A model generated the notes under the pieces. It searched no databases. It was not told the origin of the DNA and worked only from the letters and a program-made list of their open reading frames with translations. This document shows, piece by piece, positions 16,497-26,100 of a DNA stretch of 42,540 nt; positions within the stretch are counted from its first letter, which is position 1; every line of letters begins with the position of its first letter. Source of the stretch: an uncultured Muribaculaceae bacterium. GTDB taxonomy: Bacteria; Bacteroidota; Bacteroidia; Bacteroidales; Muribaculaceae. A program made the position numbers and the translations under genes. Location of the stretch: positions 1 to 42,540 of the forward strand of contig CAJTPZ010000014.1 in NCBI GenBank assembly GCA_910578395.1. The letters run 5' to 3'.

Positions 16497-17180
16497 GTGC
16501 CCAGAAACAATTACACCGAAGATGATATGCTGCCTCTGTCGGGGATACAACATTACATGTTTTGTCCCCGGCAATGGGCTCTAATCCATCTTGAACAGCA
16601 ATGGTCCGACAATTATCTGACAGCCGAAGGCAAATTGCTTCACAAACGCGTTGACAATCCGATGATACGCCAAACCAACGGAACCAATGTTGTGACACTT
16701 CGAGGAATACGCATTGAGTCTGCCAGACTTGGACTGTCAGGTATCGCAGATGCGTTGGAACTACATCCATTTGATGGAGCTCCTACAGAAAAAAGAAAAC
16801 TCCTGAAGAGCAAAATGTACACGGCTCTTCCTGTAGAATATAAACGCGGACACACAAAAACCAACGACTGTGACCGGGTGCAGGTGGGCGCACAAGCCAT
16901 GATACTGGAAGAAATGCTTGGTGTCGCGATAAACCGTGCCGCTATATTTTATTGGGAGGAACGTCACCGTGAATATATTGATATAGATAATAGTCTACGA
17001 TCAAAAATACTGCATCTTTCCGATCAGATGCATGCCATGCTAAAATCGGGAGAATCTCCTGCTCCTATAAAAACAAAATCCTGCAAATCCTGCTCACTGG
17101 CAAACACATGCATGCCGTCGACTGAAAACAAAAGCGCGTCAAAATATCTTAAATCATATCTCGATGAGGAAATTACTTAA
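16497..17180 (+). CDS. cas4: Cas4 nuclease (spacer processing)
   Basis: About 227 residues. A RecB-like nuclease with an iron-sulfur cluster: Cys in H-Y-M-F-C-P-R-Q-W and the C-terminal C-K-S-C-S-L-A-N-T-C. Catalytic elements appear as H-K-R-V-D, G-I-A-D-A-L-E and E-Y-K-R-G-H, then Q-V-G-A-Q-A-M. Cas4 trims prespacers and helps select those with a correct PAM before Cas1-Cas2 integration. The start is unclear: GTG at 16497 gives a family-like N-terminus, TTG at 16473 would overlap cas7c, and ATG at 16527 leaves only four residues before the conserved S-G-I-Q-H. The stop overlaps cas1 by 17 bases. Confidence 0.9.
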   Translation: MPRNNYTEDDMLPLSGIQHYMFCPRQWALIHLEQQWSDNYLTAEGKLLHKRVDNPMIRQTNGTNVVTLRGIRIESARLGLSGIADALELHPFDGAPTEKRKLLKSKMYTALPVEYKRGHTKTNDCDRVQVGAQAMILEEMLGVAINRAAIFYWEERHREYIDIDNSLRSKILHLSDQMHAMLKSGESPAPIKTKSCKSCSLANTCMPSTENKSASKYLKSYLDEEIT

Positions 17181-18213
17181 CACACTATATGTAACTACCC
17201 CCGAGGCATATCTTTCAAAAGACGGCACAAATGTCGTAGTGTCGGATCAAGGCAAAACACTTTTCAGAATTCCAATTCAGAATATTGAATCGATCTGTAC
17301 ATTCGGCTATCAAGGTGCAAGCCCGGGACTGATAAGATTATGTGCCGAGAGCGGAGTCAATCTTTCGTTTTTCAGCCCGCAAGGACATTTTATAGCACGC
17401 ATACAAGGACCTGTATCAGGAAACATACTGCTCCGCCATACCCAGTACAAGCTATTTGAAAATGTTGATTTTGCGACACATCTCGCATCAATAATAGTTT
17501 CCGGGAAGATATACAACTCCAGAGTTACATTACGAAGATTTGTAAGAGACTATCCTGAACGCGCCGGAGTTGAAGATGCCGAAATAATATCCGAAAAATT
17601 AAAACGGTATTACCGTCTTGCAAGAAGAGCAATTCCCATGAATGAACTGCGAGGAATAGAAGGATATGCTGCAAATGCTTACTTTGACGTTTTTCCTAAG
17701 CTGATATTTAACAATCATCCTCATTTCAAATTCACAAAACGCACCCGCCGACCACCCACCGATCCGATAAATGCTATGCTGTCATTCGGATATTCGCTTC
17801 TTGCCGCAGACTGCACATCGGCACTTGAAGGTGTCGGACTGGATCCATCACTCGGAGTATTACATGCCATGCGTCCGGGCCGCCACTCTCTTGCACTTGA
17901 TCTGATGGAAGAGTTCAGGTCATATATTGTCGACCGTTTTGTTATTTCGTTAATTAACACGCGGCAAATAACAGCATCTGACTTTTTAATCCACACCGAC
18001 TCCGATTTAGAAACATCGTTGTCGGTAATGCTCACCGACAACGGAAGAAAAAAATTTCTTTCAGCATGGCAAAACAAGAAAAAAACAGAAATAATCCATC
18101 CTTTTCTTAGTGAAAAAGTCCCCATCGGACTGTTGCCTCATTGCCAAGCTCTTTTATTATCGCGCTATCTACGTGGCGATATTGATGATTATCCTGTATT
18201 TCTAAGCAAATAA
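17164..18213 (+). CDS. cas1: Cas1 integrase
   Basis: A 349-residue type I-C Cas1. The metal-binding catalytic set is visible as Glu166 (R-G-I-E-G-Y-A-A-N), His234 (L-H-A-M-R-P-G-R-H) and Glu249 (D-L-M-E-E-F-R). The N-terminal beta domain runs L-N-T-L-Y-V-T-T-P-E-A-Y-L-S-K-D-G. With Cas2 it inserts new spacers at the leader end of the array. It overlaps the cas4 end by 17 bases and precedes cas2 by six. No truncation or missing residue is seen, so acquisition should be possible. Confidence 0.95.
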   Translation: MRKLLNTLYVTTPEAYLSKDGTNVVVSDQGKTLFRIPIQNIESICTFGYQGASPGLIRLCAESGVNLSFFSPQGHFIARIQGPVSGNILLRHTQYKLFENVDFATHLASIIVSGKIYNSRVTLRRFVRDYPERAGVEDAEIISEKLKRYYRLARRAIPMNELRGIEGYAANAYFDVFPKLIFNNHPHFKFTKRTRRPPTDPINAMLSFGYSLLAADCTSALEGVGLDPSLGVLHAMRPGRHSLALDLMEEFRSYIVDRFVISLINTRQITASDFLIHTDSDLETSLSVMLTDNGRKKFLSAWQNKKKTEIIHPFLSEKVPIGLLPHCQALLLSRYLRGDIDDYPVFLSK

Positions 18214-18219
18214 TAAAAA

Positions 18220-18510
18220 ATGTACCTACTAATAACTTACGACGTAGAAACTCTAACCTCCTCAGGCCGTCGTCGTCTGCGACAAGTGGCCAAATGTTGC
18301 CTGAATTACGGGCAACGCGTTCAAAATTCGGTTTTTGAATGCTCTATTAACGGAGCTGATTTCGTGTCCTTCAAATCACAATTAAATACTTTAATTGATC
18401 ATGAAAAAGATACTATACGCATATATCATCTTGGTAAAAACTATAACAGCAAAATAGAACAATTAGGAAAAAGCACATCATTTGATTTTAACGGAGAACT
18501 TATTATTTAG
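18220..18510 (+). CDS. cas2: Cas2
   Basis: A 96-residue ferredoxin-fold protein starting M-Y-L-L-I-T-Y-D-V-E-T, with the conserved aspartate after the first strand, R-L-R-Q-V-A-K-C-C-L-N-Y-G-Q-R-V-Q-N-S-V-F-E-C and I-R-I-Y-H-L-G. It forms the central dimer of the Cas1-Cas2 integration complex. It is the last cas gene, and the leader and array follow directly. Confidence 0.95.
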   Translation: MYLLITYDVETLTSSGRRRLRQVAKCCLNYGQRVQNSVFECSINGADFVSFKSQLNTLIDHEKDTIRIYHLGKNYNSKIEQLGKSTSFDFNGELII

Positions 18511-18691
18511 ATCATATTATAAGCTATTGCGAACATTAAGCGATGCAATTTTCAAGCTGCTTTCGCACCAACTGATTTACACCCAATTACAATTTCCAAT
18601 CTTGTTTTTGATTGCATAATTCCAATTAATTGGATAACTTCGCAAAATACGGCTGACAAATAGATGTATAATAAACGTCTATACAGCAAGA
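18511..18691 (+). promoter_or_regulatory. CRISPR leader
   Basis: A 181-base AT-rich, gene-free segment between cas2 and the first repeat. It is placed at the end where repeats are identical, as expected of the insertion end. No precise promoter box could be fixed; the sequence TGACAAATAGATGTATAATA just before the array is a weak candidate region. Confidence 0.65.
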
Positions 18692-19789
18692 GTCGCACCC
18701 CATATGGGTGCGTGAATTGAAACTGATCGGCACTACAACCAACAGCAGTGGTGCAAAAGTCGCACCCCATATGGGTGCGTGAATTGAAACATCTCTTACG
18801 AACTCCGCGACGACATGACATTATCAGTCGCACCCCATATGGGTGCGTGAATTGAAACTCTATCTTTAGTCCACTTGCAGACACCCTCTGCGGTCGCACC
18901 CCATATGGGTGCGTGAATTGAAACAATCTCCGTATGCCGGCCTCTTACGTCTCGTCATCGTCGCACCCCATATGGGTGCGTGAATTGAAACCTCCAGTGG
19001 CAAAACAGCCTCTCCACTGCATAGAAGTCGCACCCCATATGGGTGCGTGAATTGAAACTGTAAAAATGATCCGGGACTGACTGTCGGCCATGGTCGCACC
19101 CCATATGGGTGCGTGAATTGAAACGCGAAATAGTGCGTTTTTAGCGCGCAGGCGCCAAAGGGTCGCACCCCATATGGGTGCGTGAATTGAAACTTTATCC
19201 CTTATCGATTAATATGGGAAGACTTCGAGTCGCACCCCATATGGGTGCGTGAATTGAAACGTCATTATCGCGTATCTCGAGGTGGTGTACGTTGTCGCAC
19301 CCCATATGGGTGCGTGAATTGAAACTTTGAAAAATGTCGTCTTGCACATGAGGATCGCAAAGTCGCACCCTATATGGGTGCGTGAATTGAAACGCTAAAG
19401 TAGGTCTTATAGCTCTCATTGATGAAGTCGCACCCTATATGAGTGCGTGAATTGAAACCTGCTCAACTCCACGGAGAACATCGACCTGCTCGTCGCACCC
19501 TATATGGGTGTGTGAATTGAAACTGCATCCCTACCTTTCCGTAGTCGGCTTCCAACTGTCGCACCCTATGTTGGTGCGTGAATTGAAACAAGTTGAGCCA
19601 CACGACTACGCAGGCTGTCGATCTCGTCGCACCCCACATGGGTGTGTGATTTGAAACATGATAATCGGCATTATCGGCTACTTCACTATAGTCGCACCCT
19701 ATGTGTGTGCGTGAATTGAAACATCTTTGCCGGCGGACTACTCGCCCTGTTCGTGGTGTCGCAACCTGCACGGATGAGTGAATTAAAAC
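18692..19789 (+). CRISPR. Type I-C CRISPR array, 17 repeats and 16 spacers
   Basis: Seventeen 32-base repeats start at 18692, 18759, 18827, 18893, 18960, 19027, 19093, 19162, 19229, 19294, 19362, 19427, 19492, 19558, 19626, 19691 and 19758. Spacers are 33-37 bases. The repeat has a 7-bp stem CGCACCC / GGGTGCG around CATAT and ends with an 11-base tail TGAATTGAAAC, which fits the handle left when Cas5c cuts after base 21. Repeats 1-10 are identical; 11-17 carry increasing changes, the last being strongly altered. Two further relics follow at 19826 and 19878. Spacer targets cannot be determined without a search. Confidence 0.97.
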
Positions 19790-19825
19790 GAACGTCACTT
19801 TAACTAACGTCCATACCTAAATCAT

Positions 19826-19857
19826 CACGCGTCCTATATGGGCGCGTGAATTTTCTT
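19826..19857 (+). repeat. Degenerate relic repeat beyond the array
   Basis: Aligned with the consensus, the central TATATGGGCGCGTGAATT block is retained, whereas the first nine and the last six bases are largely changed. It is preceded by a 36-base spacer-sized interval (19790-19825), so it was very probably repeat 18. Confidence 0.7.
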
Positions 19858-19877
19858 AATTACCGCTACAACAAAAT

Positions 19878-19900
19878 GTCGCATACGGCATGAATTCAAA
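19878..19900 (+). repeat. Possible shortened relic repeat
   Basis: GTCGCATACGGCATGAATTC followed by AAA resembles a repeat that has lost about eight internal bases. The preceding interval is only 20 bases, so a further deletion would be needed. The evidence is suggestive only. Confidence 0.35.
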
Positions 19901-19935
19901 TAACTGAATTACCGGAAATATGTAATCACTATTGA

Positions 19936-21240
19936 TTAATGCCAATTGCGATATGCGTAGCCAAGCATCTGATAAGCAGCCTTATCAAGAGACTCCCGAA
20001 ATCGAGGATGAGCAATTGAAATGAGCAAACGGGCACGTTCGATCATATTTTTTCCCCTAAGATTTACAGCTCCATATTCCGTAACCACCCAATTGGTCTG
20101 AAAACGCGTTGTCACGACCCCAGCTCCAGGCGTAAGGATGGGCTTGATCTTGCTCTCGCCTTTTGATGTTATAGAGAGCATGGCAATAAACGACTGGCCA
20201 CCAATACTTCTGGATGATCCGTAAACAAAATCCTGTTGTCCTCCTACCCCCGAATTAATGCGTGTACCTATCGAATCGGCGCATACCTGACCGGAAAGAT
20301 CTATCTCAAGACAGGAATTGATCGCAACCATATCGTGATTCTGAGATATTATAAACGGATCATTAACCCATGCAATATCACGAAAAAGAAAAGAACGATT
20401 ATGGTCAATAAAATCGTAAAGACGTCGAGTACCCAATGCAAGTGATGCCACAGATACTCCTGGTTCGATCTGTTTACGTGAATTATCGACAACACCTGAT
20501 TTGATCAGATCCACCATTCCATCGGTGAGGGCCTCCGTGTGTATGCCAAGATGTCGATGAGAGTGCAATGAATGCAAAACGGCATTAGGTATTGCACCGA
20601 CACCAATCTGCAGTGTCGATCCATCTTTGATATGCTCAGCTATATGTCTGCCTATCGCCAGTTCGGCATCTGTCGGTTCGTTATCAGGTGTTTCGGCCAA
20701 AGGATCGTTCACCTTGACAAGCGCATCGATTTTAGAGATATGCAATACCGAATCTCCATAGGTAAATGGCATCATCGGGTTTATTTGTGCAATTATTATC
20801 TTTGCGCTCTCAACAGCCGATGGCGTAAGATCGGCAGACACGCCTAAGGACACATATCCGTCGGGGTCGGGAAGCGAACAGTTTATAAACGCTACATCGA
20901 GTTTTATGGTACCATCGCGAAACAGAATCGGCACTTGTCCGAAGAAACGCGGTGTGGTTGTCGCATAACCTTGATTCACCCATCCGCGTACTGCATTTGA
21001 AACAAAAAATGAATCAATATGGAAGGAGTCCTTGAATTTCGGATCGCACAAAGGTGACACGCGGCGCCCCAGAGCAAATGCGTTGTACAGCACCACCCCA
21101 CGCAATTCATGGCCTCGTCGGGCCAAAGCTGCAATAAGAGCCTCGGGAATAGAACAACTACCTTGAACAAAAACATGATCGCCGCTTTTCACAAATCTGA
21201 CTGCCTCATCAGGAGTAATGTATTTGTACTGTGTCGCCAT
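19936..21240 (-). CDS. Acetyl-CoA hydrolase / CoA-transferase family protein
   Basis: 434 residues, the usual length of the Cat1/Cat2/ACH1 family. The catalytic glutamate that forms the CoA thioester is Glu236 in G-I-H-T-E-A-L-T-D-G. The C-terminal signature N-S-G-V-G-G-Q-Q-D-F-V-Y-G-S is present. Such enzymes move CoA between acetate and other short acids (butyryl-, 4-hydroxybutyryl-, propionyl- or succinyl-CoA); substrate cannot be settled from the sequence. In an anaerobic gut bacterium a role in acid end-product metabolism is likely. It ends about 35 bases from the CRISPR relics and is transcribed towards them. Confidence 0.88.
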   Translation of the reverse strand: MATQYKYITPDEAVRFVKSGDHVFVQGSCSIPEALIAALARRGHELRGVVLYNAFALGRRVSPLCDPKFKDSFHIDSFFVSNAVRGWVNQGYATTTPRFFGQVPILFRDGTIKLDVAFINCSLPDPDGYVSLGVSADLTPSAVESAKIIIAQINPMMPFTYGDSVLHISKIDALVKVNDPLAETPDNEPTDAELAIGRHIAEHIKDGSTLQIGVGAIPNAVLHSLHSHRHLGIHTEALTDGMVDLIKSGVVDNSRKQIEPGVSVASLALGTRRLYDFIDHNRSFLFRDIAWVNDPFIISQNHDMVAINSCLEIDLSGQVCADSIGTRINSGVGGQQDFVYGSSRSIGGQSFIAMLSITSKGESKIKPILTPGAGVVTTRFQTNWVVTEYGAVNLRGKNMIERARLLISIAHPRFRESLDKAAYQMLGYAYRNWH

Positions 21241-21374
21241 TATAACGTTTCGGTAGAATTTAAAAATAAAAAATCAAGGTAAAGATATATAAGTTTTTTG
21301 TTTTCCTTCGCTTATTACACCAAAGAAATAAATTGCATCCATATCTTATAATGAAACAAGGCCTAAAAACAACA

Positions 21375-21406
21375 GATGCTGCCCCTGATTTTCCAGAGAC
21401 AGCATC
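21375..21406 (-). terminator. Hairpin terminator of the iron-sulfur protein gene
   Basis: GATGCTG and CAGCATC arms with an inner CTG/CAG pairing; on the minus strand the stem is followed by TGTTGTTTTT. It lies downstream of the gene at 21450-22142. Confidence 0.55.
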
Positions 21407-21449
21407 GGTAAGCCGCACATAAAACGAACTATTTATCAGATAAATAACA

Positions 21450-22142
21450 TTAGCCTACCTTATTGTGAGTGAGTTTCATAATACTTATCGGACAGGCGGC
21501 GACACATTTACCGCACTTTATGCAATCGACATGCAGATAACCTTCTATTTTACCACGACTGTCGTAGGGTGTTAGCTGCATCGGACATACTCGTGCACAA
21601 CTCTTGCATTTCATCTGACACGTATCGGCAACATGGATATTCGTGAATCCTTTTGGCAATGGGATGTCTCGCGGAGATACCCACGACGACATTGTTCCCA
21701 TCGGGCAGAATGAACACCATGTGCGTGGCGCATAAACAAATGAAAGAATAATACCGACTATGGTTGTCACCAATATTATTGTCCAGAACACACGTCCCAT
21801 TGCGTTCCAGTCGCCCCATGCAAAATACATCTGCACTCCAAACATCGTAAAAATAAACAACACCATGAATAATCGAAATCCGAATGTGCGCAGAAATTTC
21901 GGAATCGGACGATGAGGAGAGTACTTTGCCAACACGCGGTCGTAAAAATTACCACGCGGACAAGCATTGCCGCACCACCATCGCCCTCGTTTCAATGCAA
22001 ACGCAACCGGCGCAATCATGCATATTAGCGCCAACAATCCTATAACCGGATAAAAGAATCCGACCGCAAGATAAACCAACAATATCCAATAAAATGCATG
22101 CCCCTTGGATGGAAAATATCTATGAAATCTTTTAGTTGCCAT
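21450..22142 (-). CDS. Membrane 4Fe-4S protein, NapH/NosR/CcoG-like
   Basis: 230 residues. There are three to four hydrophobic helices (around residues 15-45, 88-108 and 115-140), two cytoplasmic cysteine motifs typical of the NapH/NosR/CcoG group (C-G-N-A-C-P-R-G and C-S-F-C-P-M-G), and two ferredoxin motifs near the C-terminus (C-Q-M-K-C-K-S-C-A-R-V-C-P and C-I-K-C-G-K-C-V-A-A-C-P). It should pass electrons between the membrane and a partner that is not in this window. It has a good promoter at 22171-22201 and is divergent from oxyR, so peroxide control is conceivable but unproven. Confidence 0.85.
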   Translation of the reverse strand: MATKRFHRYFPSKGHAFYWILLVYLAVGFFYPVIGLLALICMIAPVAFALKRGRWWCGNACPRGNFYDRVLAKYSPHRPIPKFLRTFGFRLFMVLFIFTMFGVQMYFAWGDWNAMGRVFWTIILVTTIVGIILSFVYAPRTWCSFCPMGTMSSWVSPRDIPLPKGFTNIHVADTCQMKCKSCARVCPMQLTPYDSRGKIEGYLHVDCIKCGKCVAACPISIMKLTHNKVG

Positions 22143-22170
22143 ATTGCTTTCTGTATTAATGATTATGAGA

Positions 22171-22201
22171 CAAAATTAGAGATTCAATCATTGACAAACA
22201 A
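22171..22201 (-). promoter_or_regulatory. Promoter of the iron-sulfur membrane protein
   Basis: On the minus strand TTG at 22201-22199, a 20-base spacer and TAATTTTG at 22178-22171. It lies in the 104-base gap between this gene and the divergent oxyR and could overlap an OxyR site. Confidence 0.55.
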
Positions 22202-22246
22202 ACGATTTTTCATATCTTCACATCGAATTTATCTATCATAGTCCAA

Positions 22247-23173
22247 ATGACACTCCAACAACTCAGATACATAATAGCCATCGACCGGCACCGCAATTTT
22301 GCAAAAGCTGCTGAAGAGCTCAATATAACCCAACCGACACTAAGCTATCTGCTTCAAAAACTTGAGACGGAACTTGACGTAAGAATATTTGACAGATCAA
22401 ACAAAAGCGTCAGTCCGACTTCAATAGGCCGGATAATACTACGCCAAGCCGAAAAGACTGTGAATGAATCGAAACGGATAACCGAACTTGTAGCGGAAGA
22501 AAAAGGATTGATCTCAGGAAACCTGAGTCTTTCCGTCGGCCCCTCCATAGCGCCATACATACTGCCGAAGTTTATCAGTCGATATACACAGATGTTTCCT
22601 CTTGTAAAACCGTCAATCATGGAGATGAAAGCAGAAACGATGCTTGAAGCCCTGAGAATCGGACAACTTGATGCCGGAATCGCTTTAAGCGGACACCGGC
22701 ATAACAACATAATGGAAATCCCGCTCTACACCGAGTCTTTCTACCTGTATGTGTCAGAGTGCTGCCTGCAAAAGCTCCCTGAATTCAATCCTGACAATCT
22801 CGAGCATGAACAAATGTGGATAATGAAAGAGTCACAATGCCTGCGCGACAGTGCATTCAGTTTCTGTAAAGCCAGGGCGGCAGGTAAACGAATTTATGAG
22901 GCCGGAAGCATCGAGACCCTGATACGTATCGTCGATGAAAACGGCGGTTTTACAATTATTCCGGAAATGCATCTGCCACTACTAACGGAAAAACAACGCA
23001 AAAACGTAAGACGCATTGAGGGTGACTATTTATCGCAGCGTCATATATCAATTTATATAAGAGAAGATTTTATAAGAGAGCGTGTGCTCAACAGTGTGAT
23101 CGACACTCTGGCCGATTTCATCCCTAAAAATATGATGTATGAACACATTTCAAAACATGGCGTCAGGCTATAG
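22247..23173 (+). CDS. oxyR: OxyR-type peroxide-sensing LysR regulator
   Basis: 308 residues. The LysR helix-turn-helix is at residues ~1-60 (M-T-L-Q-Q-L-R-Y-I-I-A-I-D-R-H-R-N-F; T-Q-P-T-L-S-Y-L-L-Q-K-L-E). In the effector domain Cys198 and Cys207 occur in C-L-R-D-S-A-F-S-F-C, which aligns with the redox pair of E. coli OxyR (C-L-R-D-Q-A-M-G-F-C, Cys199/Cys208). The motif strongly supports a hydrogen peroxide sensor that forms an internal disulfide. It is divergent from the iron-sulfur protein gene and overlaps the end of sbcC by six bases tail to tail. Confidence 0.88.
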   Translation: MTLQQLRYIIAIDRHRNFAKAAEELNITQPTLSYLLQKLETELDVRIFDRSNKSVSPTSIGRIILRQAEKTVNESKRITELVAEEKGLISGNLSLSVGPSIAPYILPKFISRYTQMFPLVKPSIMEMKAETMLEALRIGQLDAGIALSGHRHNNIMEIPLYTESFYLYVSECCLQKLPEFNPDNLEHEQMWIMKESQCLRDSAFSFCKARAAGKRIYEAGSIETLIRIVDENGGFTIIPEMHLPLLTEKQRKNVRRIEGDYLSQRHISIYIREDFIRERVLNSVIDTLADFIPKNMMYEHISKHGVRL

Positions 23174-26100
23174 ACTGACCACCCTGATCTCACTGCTTGA
23201 ATTGTTGCCTTCCTGATTGACCTGAATCTGAACAGGTATTCGCTCGCGCAACTCTTCTACATGGCTTATAATGCCGACATGGCGTCCGGTTTTCGAATGA
23301 AGGGACCGAAGCGTATTCACTGCATTCTGCAAAGGTTCGCCACTGAGTGTGCCGAATCCCTCGTCGATAAACAACGTGTCGACCGACAGTTGACTTCCTA
23401 TATCACTAAGCGCCAAGGCCAATGAGAGAGAAATCAGGAAACTCTCGCCACCTGATACAGTACTTGCCGCCCGACACACAAATCCCTGGTAAGCATCTTC
23501 AAGCGATATGACAAATGTGCCTGGTACCACCTTCAGTGTATAGCGATCGGTCAATGTTTTCAGATAACTGTTTGCCGAGTGGATAAGACTCGTCAACACA
23601 TAGCTTTGGGCAATTTTTCGGAACTTATTTCCTGTAGAATCACCGATAAGCTGATTCAATCGTGACCATCGCTGATAATCTGATTTTTTCTTGTCGGCAT
23701 CCTTAATAAGGGCACTCAGTCTCTCCCTGTTTTCAGCATCGGTTTTGAGCTCCTGAATGACAGCGCCTTTCCTTTCAACAATCGCTGAAAGTCGCTTTTC
23801 AAATTCGGTAATACGAGCTTCAAGCAATCCAGTTTCATCATGCCCTGAAAATTCAGGCTTCTTCTGCCTGTGTCCATCATATTGTTTGCGGCAGGATTCA
23901 AACAGTGCCTTCTTTGCCACAACATTTTTTCGCACTCTGTCGAGCGACTCTCTCATCGCTTCAATATTATCTGACGATATACCGCCCAGTTCCTCAAGTC
24001 GCGCAAAGGTAATACCTGACTTCAACAAAAAATCATCAATCTTATTTCTGTTGGTGACAATTATGTCATCAGCTGCCCCGATATGAGTCAATGCCATATT
24101 GACAGCCGTATTCAAATCACGTGTCCTGATAAAAAGCCGTTCTATCTTTTCTATCTTTTGCGGCTCCACATGTCTCCATACCGGCATCAGAACGACTATC
24201 GAATCCATGACCTCTTCCACATTCCCACACACGGCAATCGCTTCTTTATGTTTTACTTCAAGCTCATGACGGAGCAGAATATTATCGGCGTATACTTTAG
24301 ATGCTGAAGTCAATGCCGATGCAAACTCACATGGCGCCTCCTGCCAGTCGATATTCCAATTGATGCCAGATACCATTCTCCCGGTACTATCGATAGCATT
24401 TGCTATTTCAGCTTGTTTTGAATCAACCATGGTTTCGGACATGCGCATACGGTTCTTACACTCGTTAACAGCATTTTCAGCTTCCCGGGCCAATGCTTTA
24501 ATTCTATCCAGTTCCTCACGTTTTTCAATGAGGGATCTATGAAGTTCTCTGACATTAAATTCCAACGTTTCGCCACTTTTAATTTTAATATCAAGTGCCG
24601 ACCGTTTCTCCGTCACATCAGCCAAAAGGGCTGCAAACCGCCGGGATGTAGTGTCATCAAGCAAATCGATACCGCATATTTTACAGGCTTCCAAAGCTTT
24701 ATTTTCTGCGACAATAACTGATTGATCAGCCTCAAGAGCTTTTCTGTCACGATCGTATGACTCCTCTTCAATTGCAATTTCAGCATCAAGTCTACGCTTA
24801 TTATCTACCAGTTCATTATGCTCTTTCTCTGCACTGTCATATAATTCCCGCAAACCATTGACAAGAATCTGAAGATCATCTTCACATGGAATATCCGACG
24901 TAATTTTCTGCCGGCATACCGGACAGATATCTCCTACCTGAAGTTTAAGACGCAATGTCTTTGCAAACTTATCTATGGAATCTCTCTGCTTTTCAAGATC
25001 CTCCCTTCTGATAGCCAATTTCAGTGCAGCATCATGAATATGACGATCAATACCTGTCAGAGTTTTTTTCAGATTTTCAATTTTCGAAAACCTGTCTGCA
25101 AGATTCCGAAACATATTATCCATGCGTTTTTTTTCGGATGCATATATTTCGAGGCGCTCAGAAGCGGCAGATATCCTATTAAGAATATCATTAAATCCAT
25201 CACGCTGTGCGCGTAGCTCTGAAATGCGAAGTCTGGCAACAGCCTCCGACTGAATTTCAATCTCAGCCTCCTGCTTATCACAGAATGCTTTTACCTTCTT
25301 TACTGCCGCTTCAGCTTTTTCATAATCAGGAATCAGTCTGCAGGTCAAAAGCCGATTCTCCAATGTATGCCGCTCCTTCTTTTTGTCGACAAAAATACGG
25401 CCTTCAGCAATTATCTTAAGATTTCCTACTATTGTCTGTGCATTCTCATAAACGGCAGCCTTATCTTTTTCCGTCTCAAGAAACGCATCAATTTTCTTTA
25501 TCTCATTATCTATTTTCTTGACTTCACTACGGGCATATATGCCGCCTCCAAGCATAACTGCAAACTCTCCGGCCAAAGAATCCAACATTTCTTTCTGCTG
25601 TTTCTTTACAGATTCTGCATCTTTAATCCCGATCGCCCACCTGCGGGCATCAATTGTCGAGAACCAATCTTTTATAATGCCTTCCTTCTGTTTAAAATCA
25701 TCACTCTCAACAACGTTCAATGTCTGCCGATATGCCTCAGCCGCATCCCGAAGCACTCCTGACAGCTCAATATCAGTCCTGATCCATTGAAGTTTGCCAT
25801 TTTCTTTATCAGCGGCAGCTTTTAACTCATTATATTGCAAATCAAGTGTATGCAACTCATTTCTGCAATTATTGATATCTTCATCGGAAAGTGTACGCGT
25901 CCCCTGTATAAGCAGCATTGCTTCATCGAAAATCTGCTTCTTCCCTGATGTAATTTCAAAAACCTTGGCACCAATTTTTGAATATACATCTACCCCGGTT
26001 ATTTTCTCCAGAATCTCGGCTTTTTCATCATCCCGGCTGTTAAGGAATCGTGTGAACTCCCCCTGCGCAAGCATGGTTGTGCGACAAAACTGGCTGAAAT

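Noticed and set aside
18552..19798. Minus-strand open frames rich in repeated F-Q-F-T-H-P-Y-G-V-R peptides
   Set aside because: They are translations of the CRISPR repeats; the periodic peptide comes from the 32-base repeat and not from a gene.
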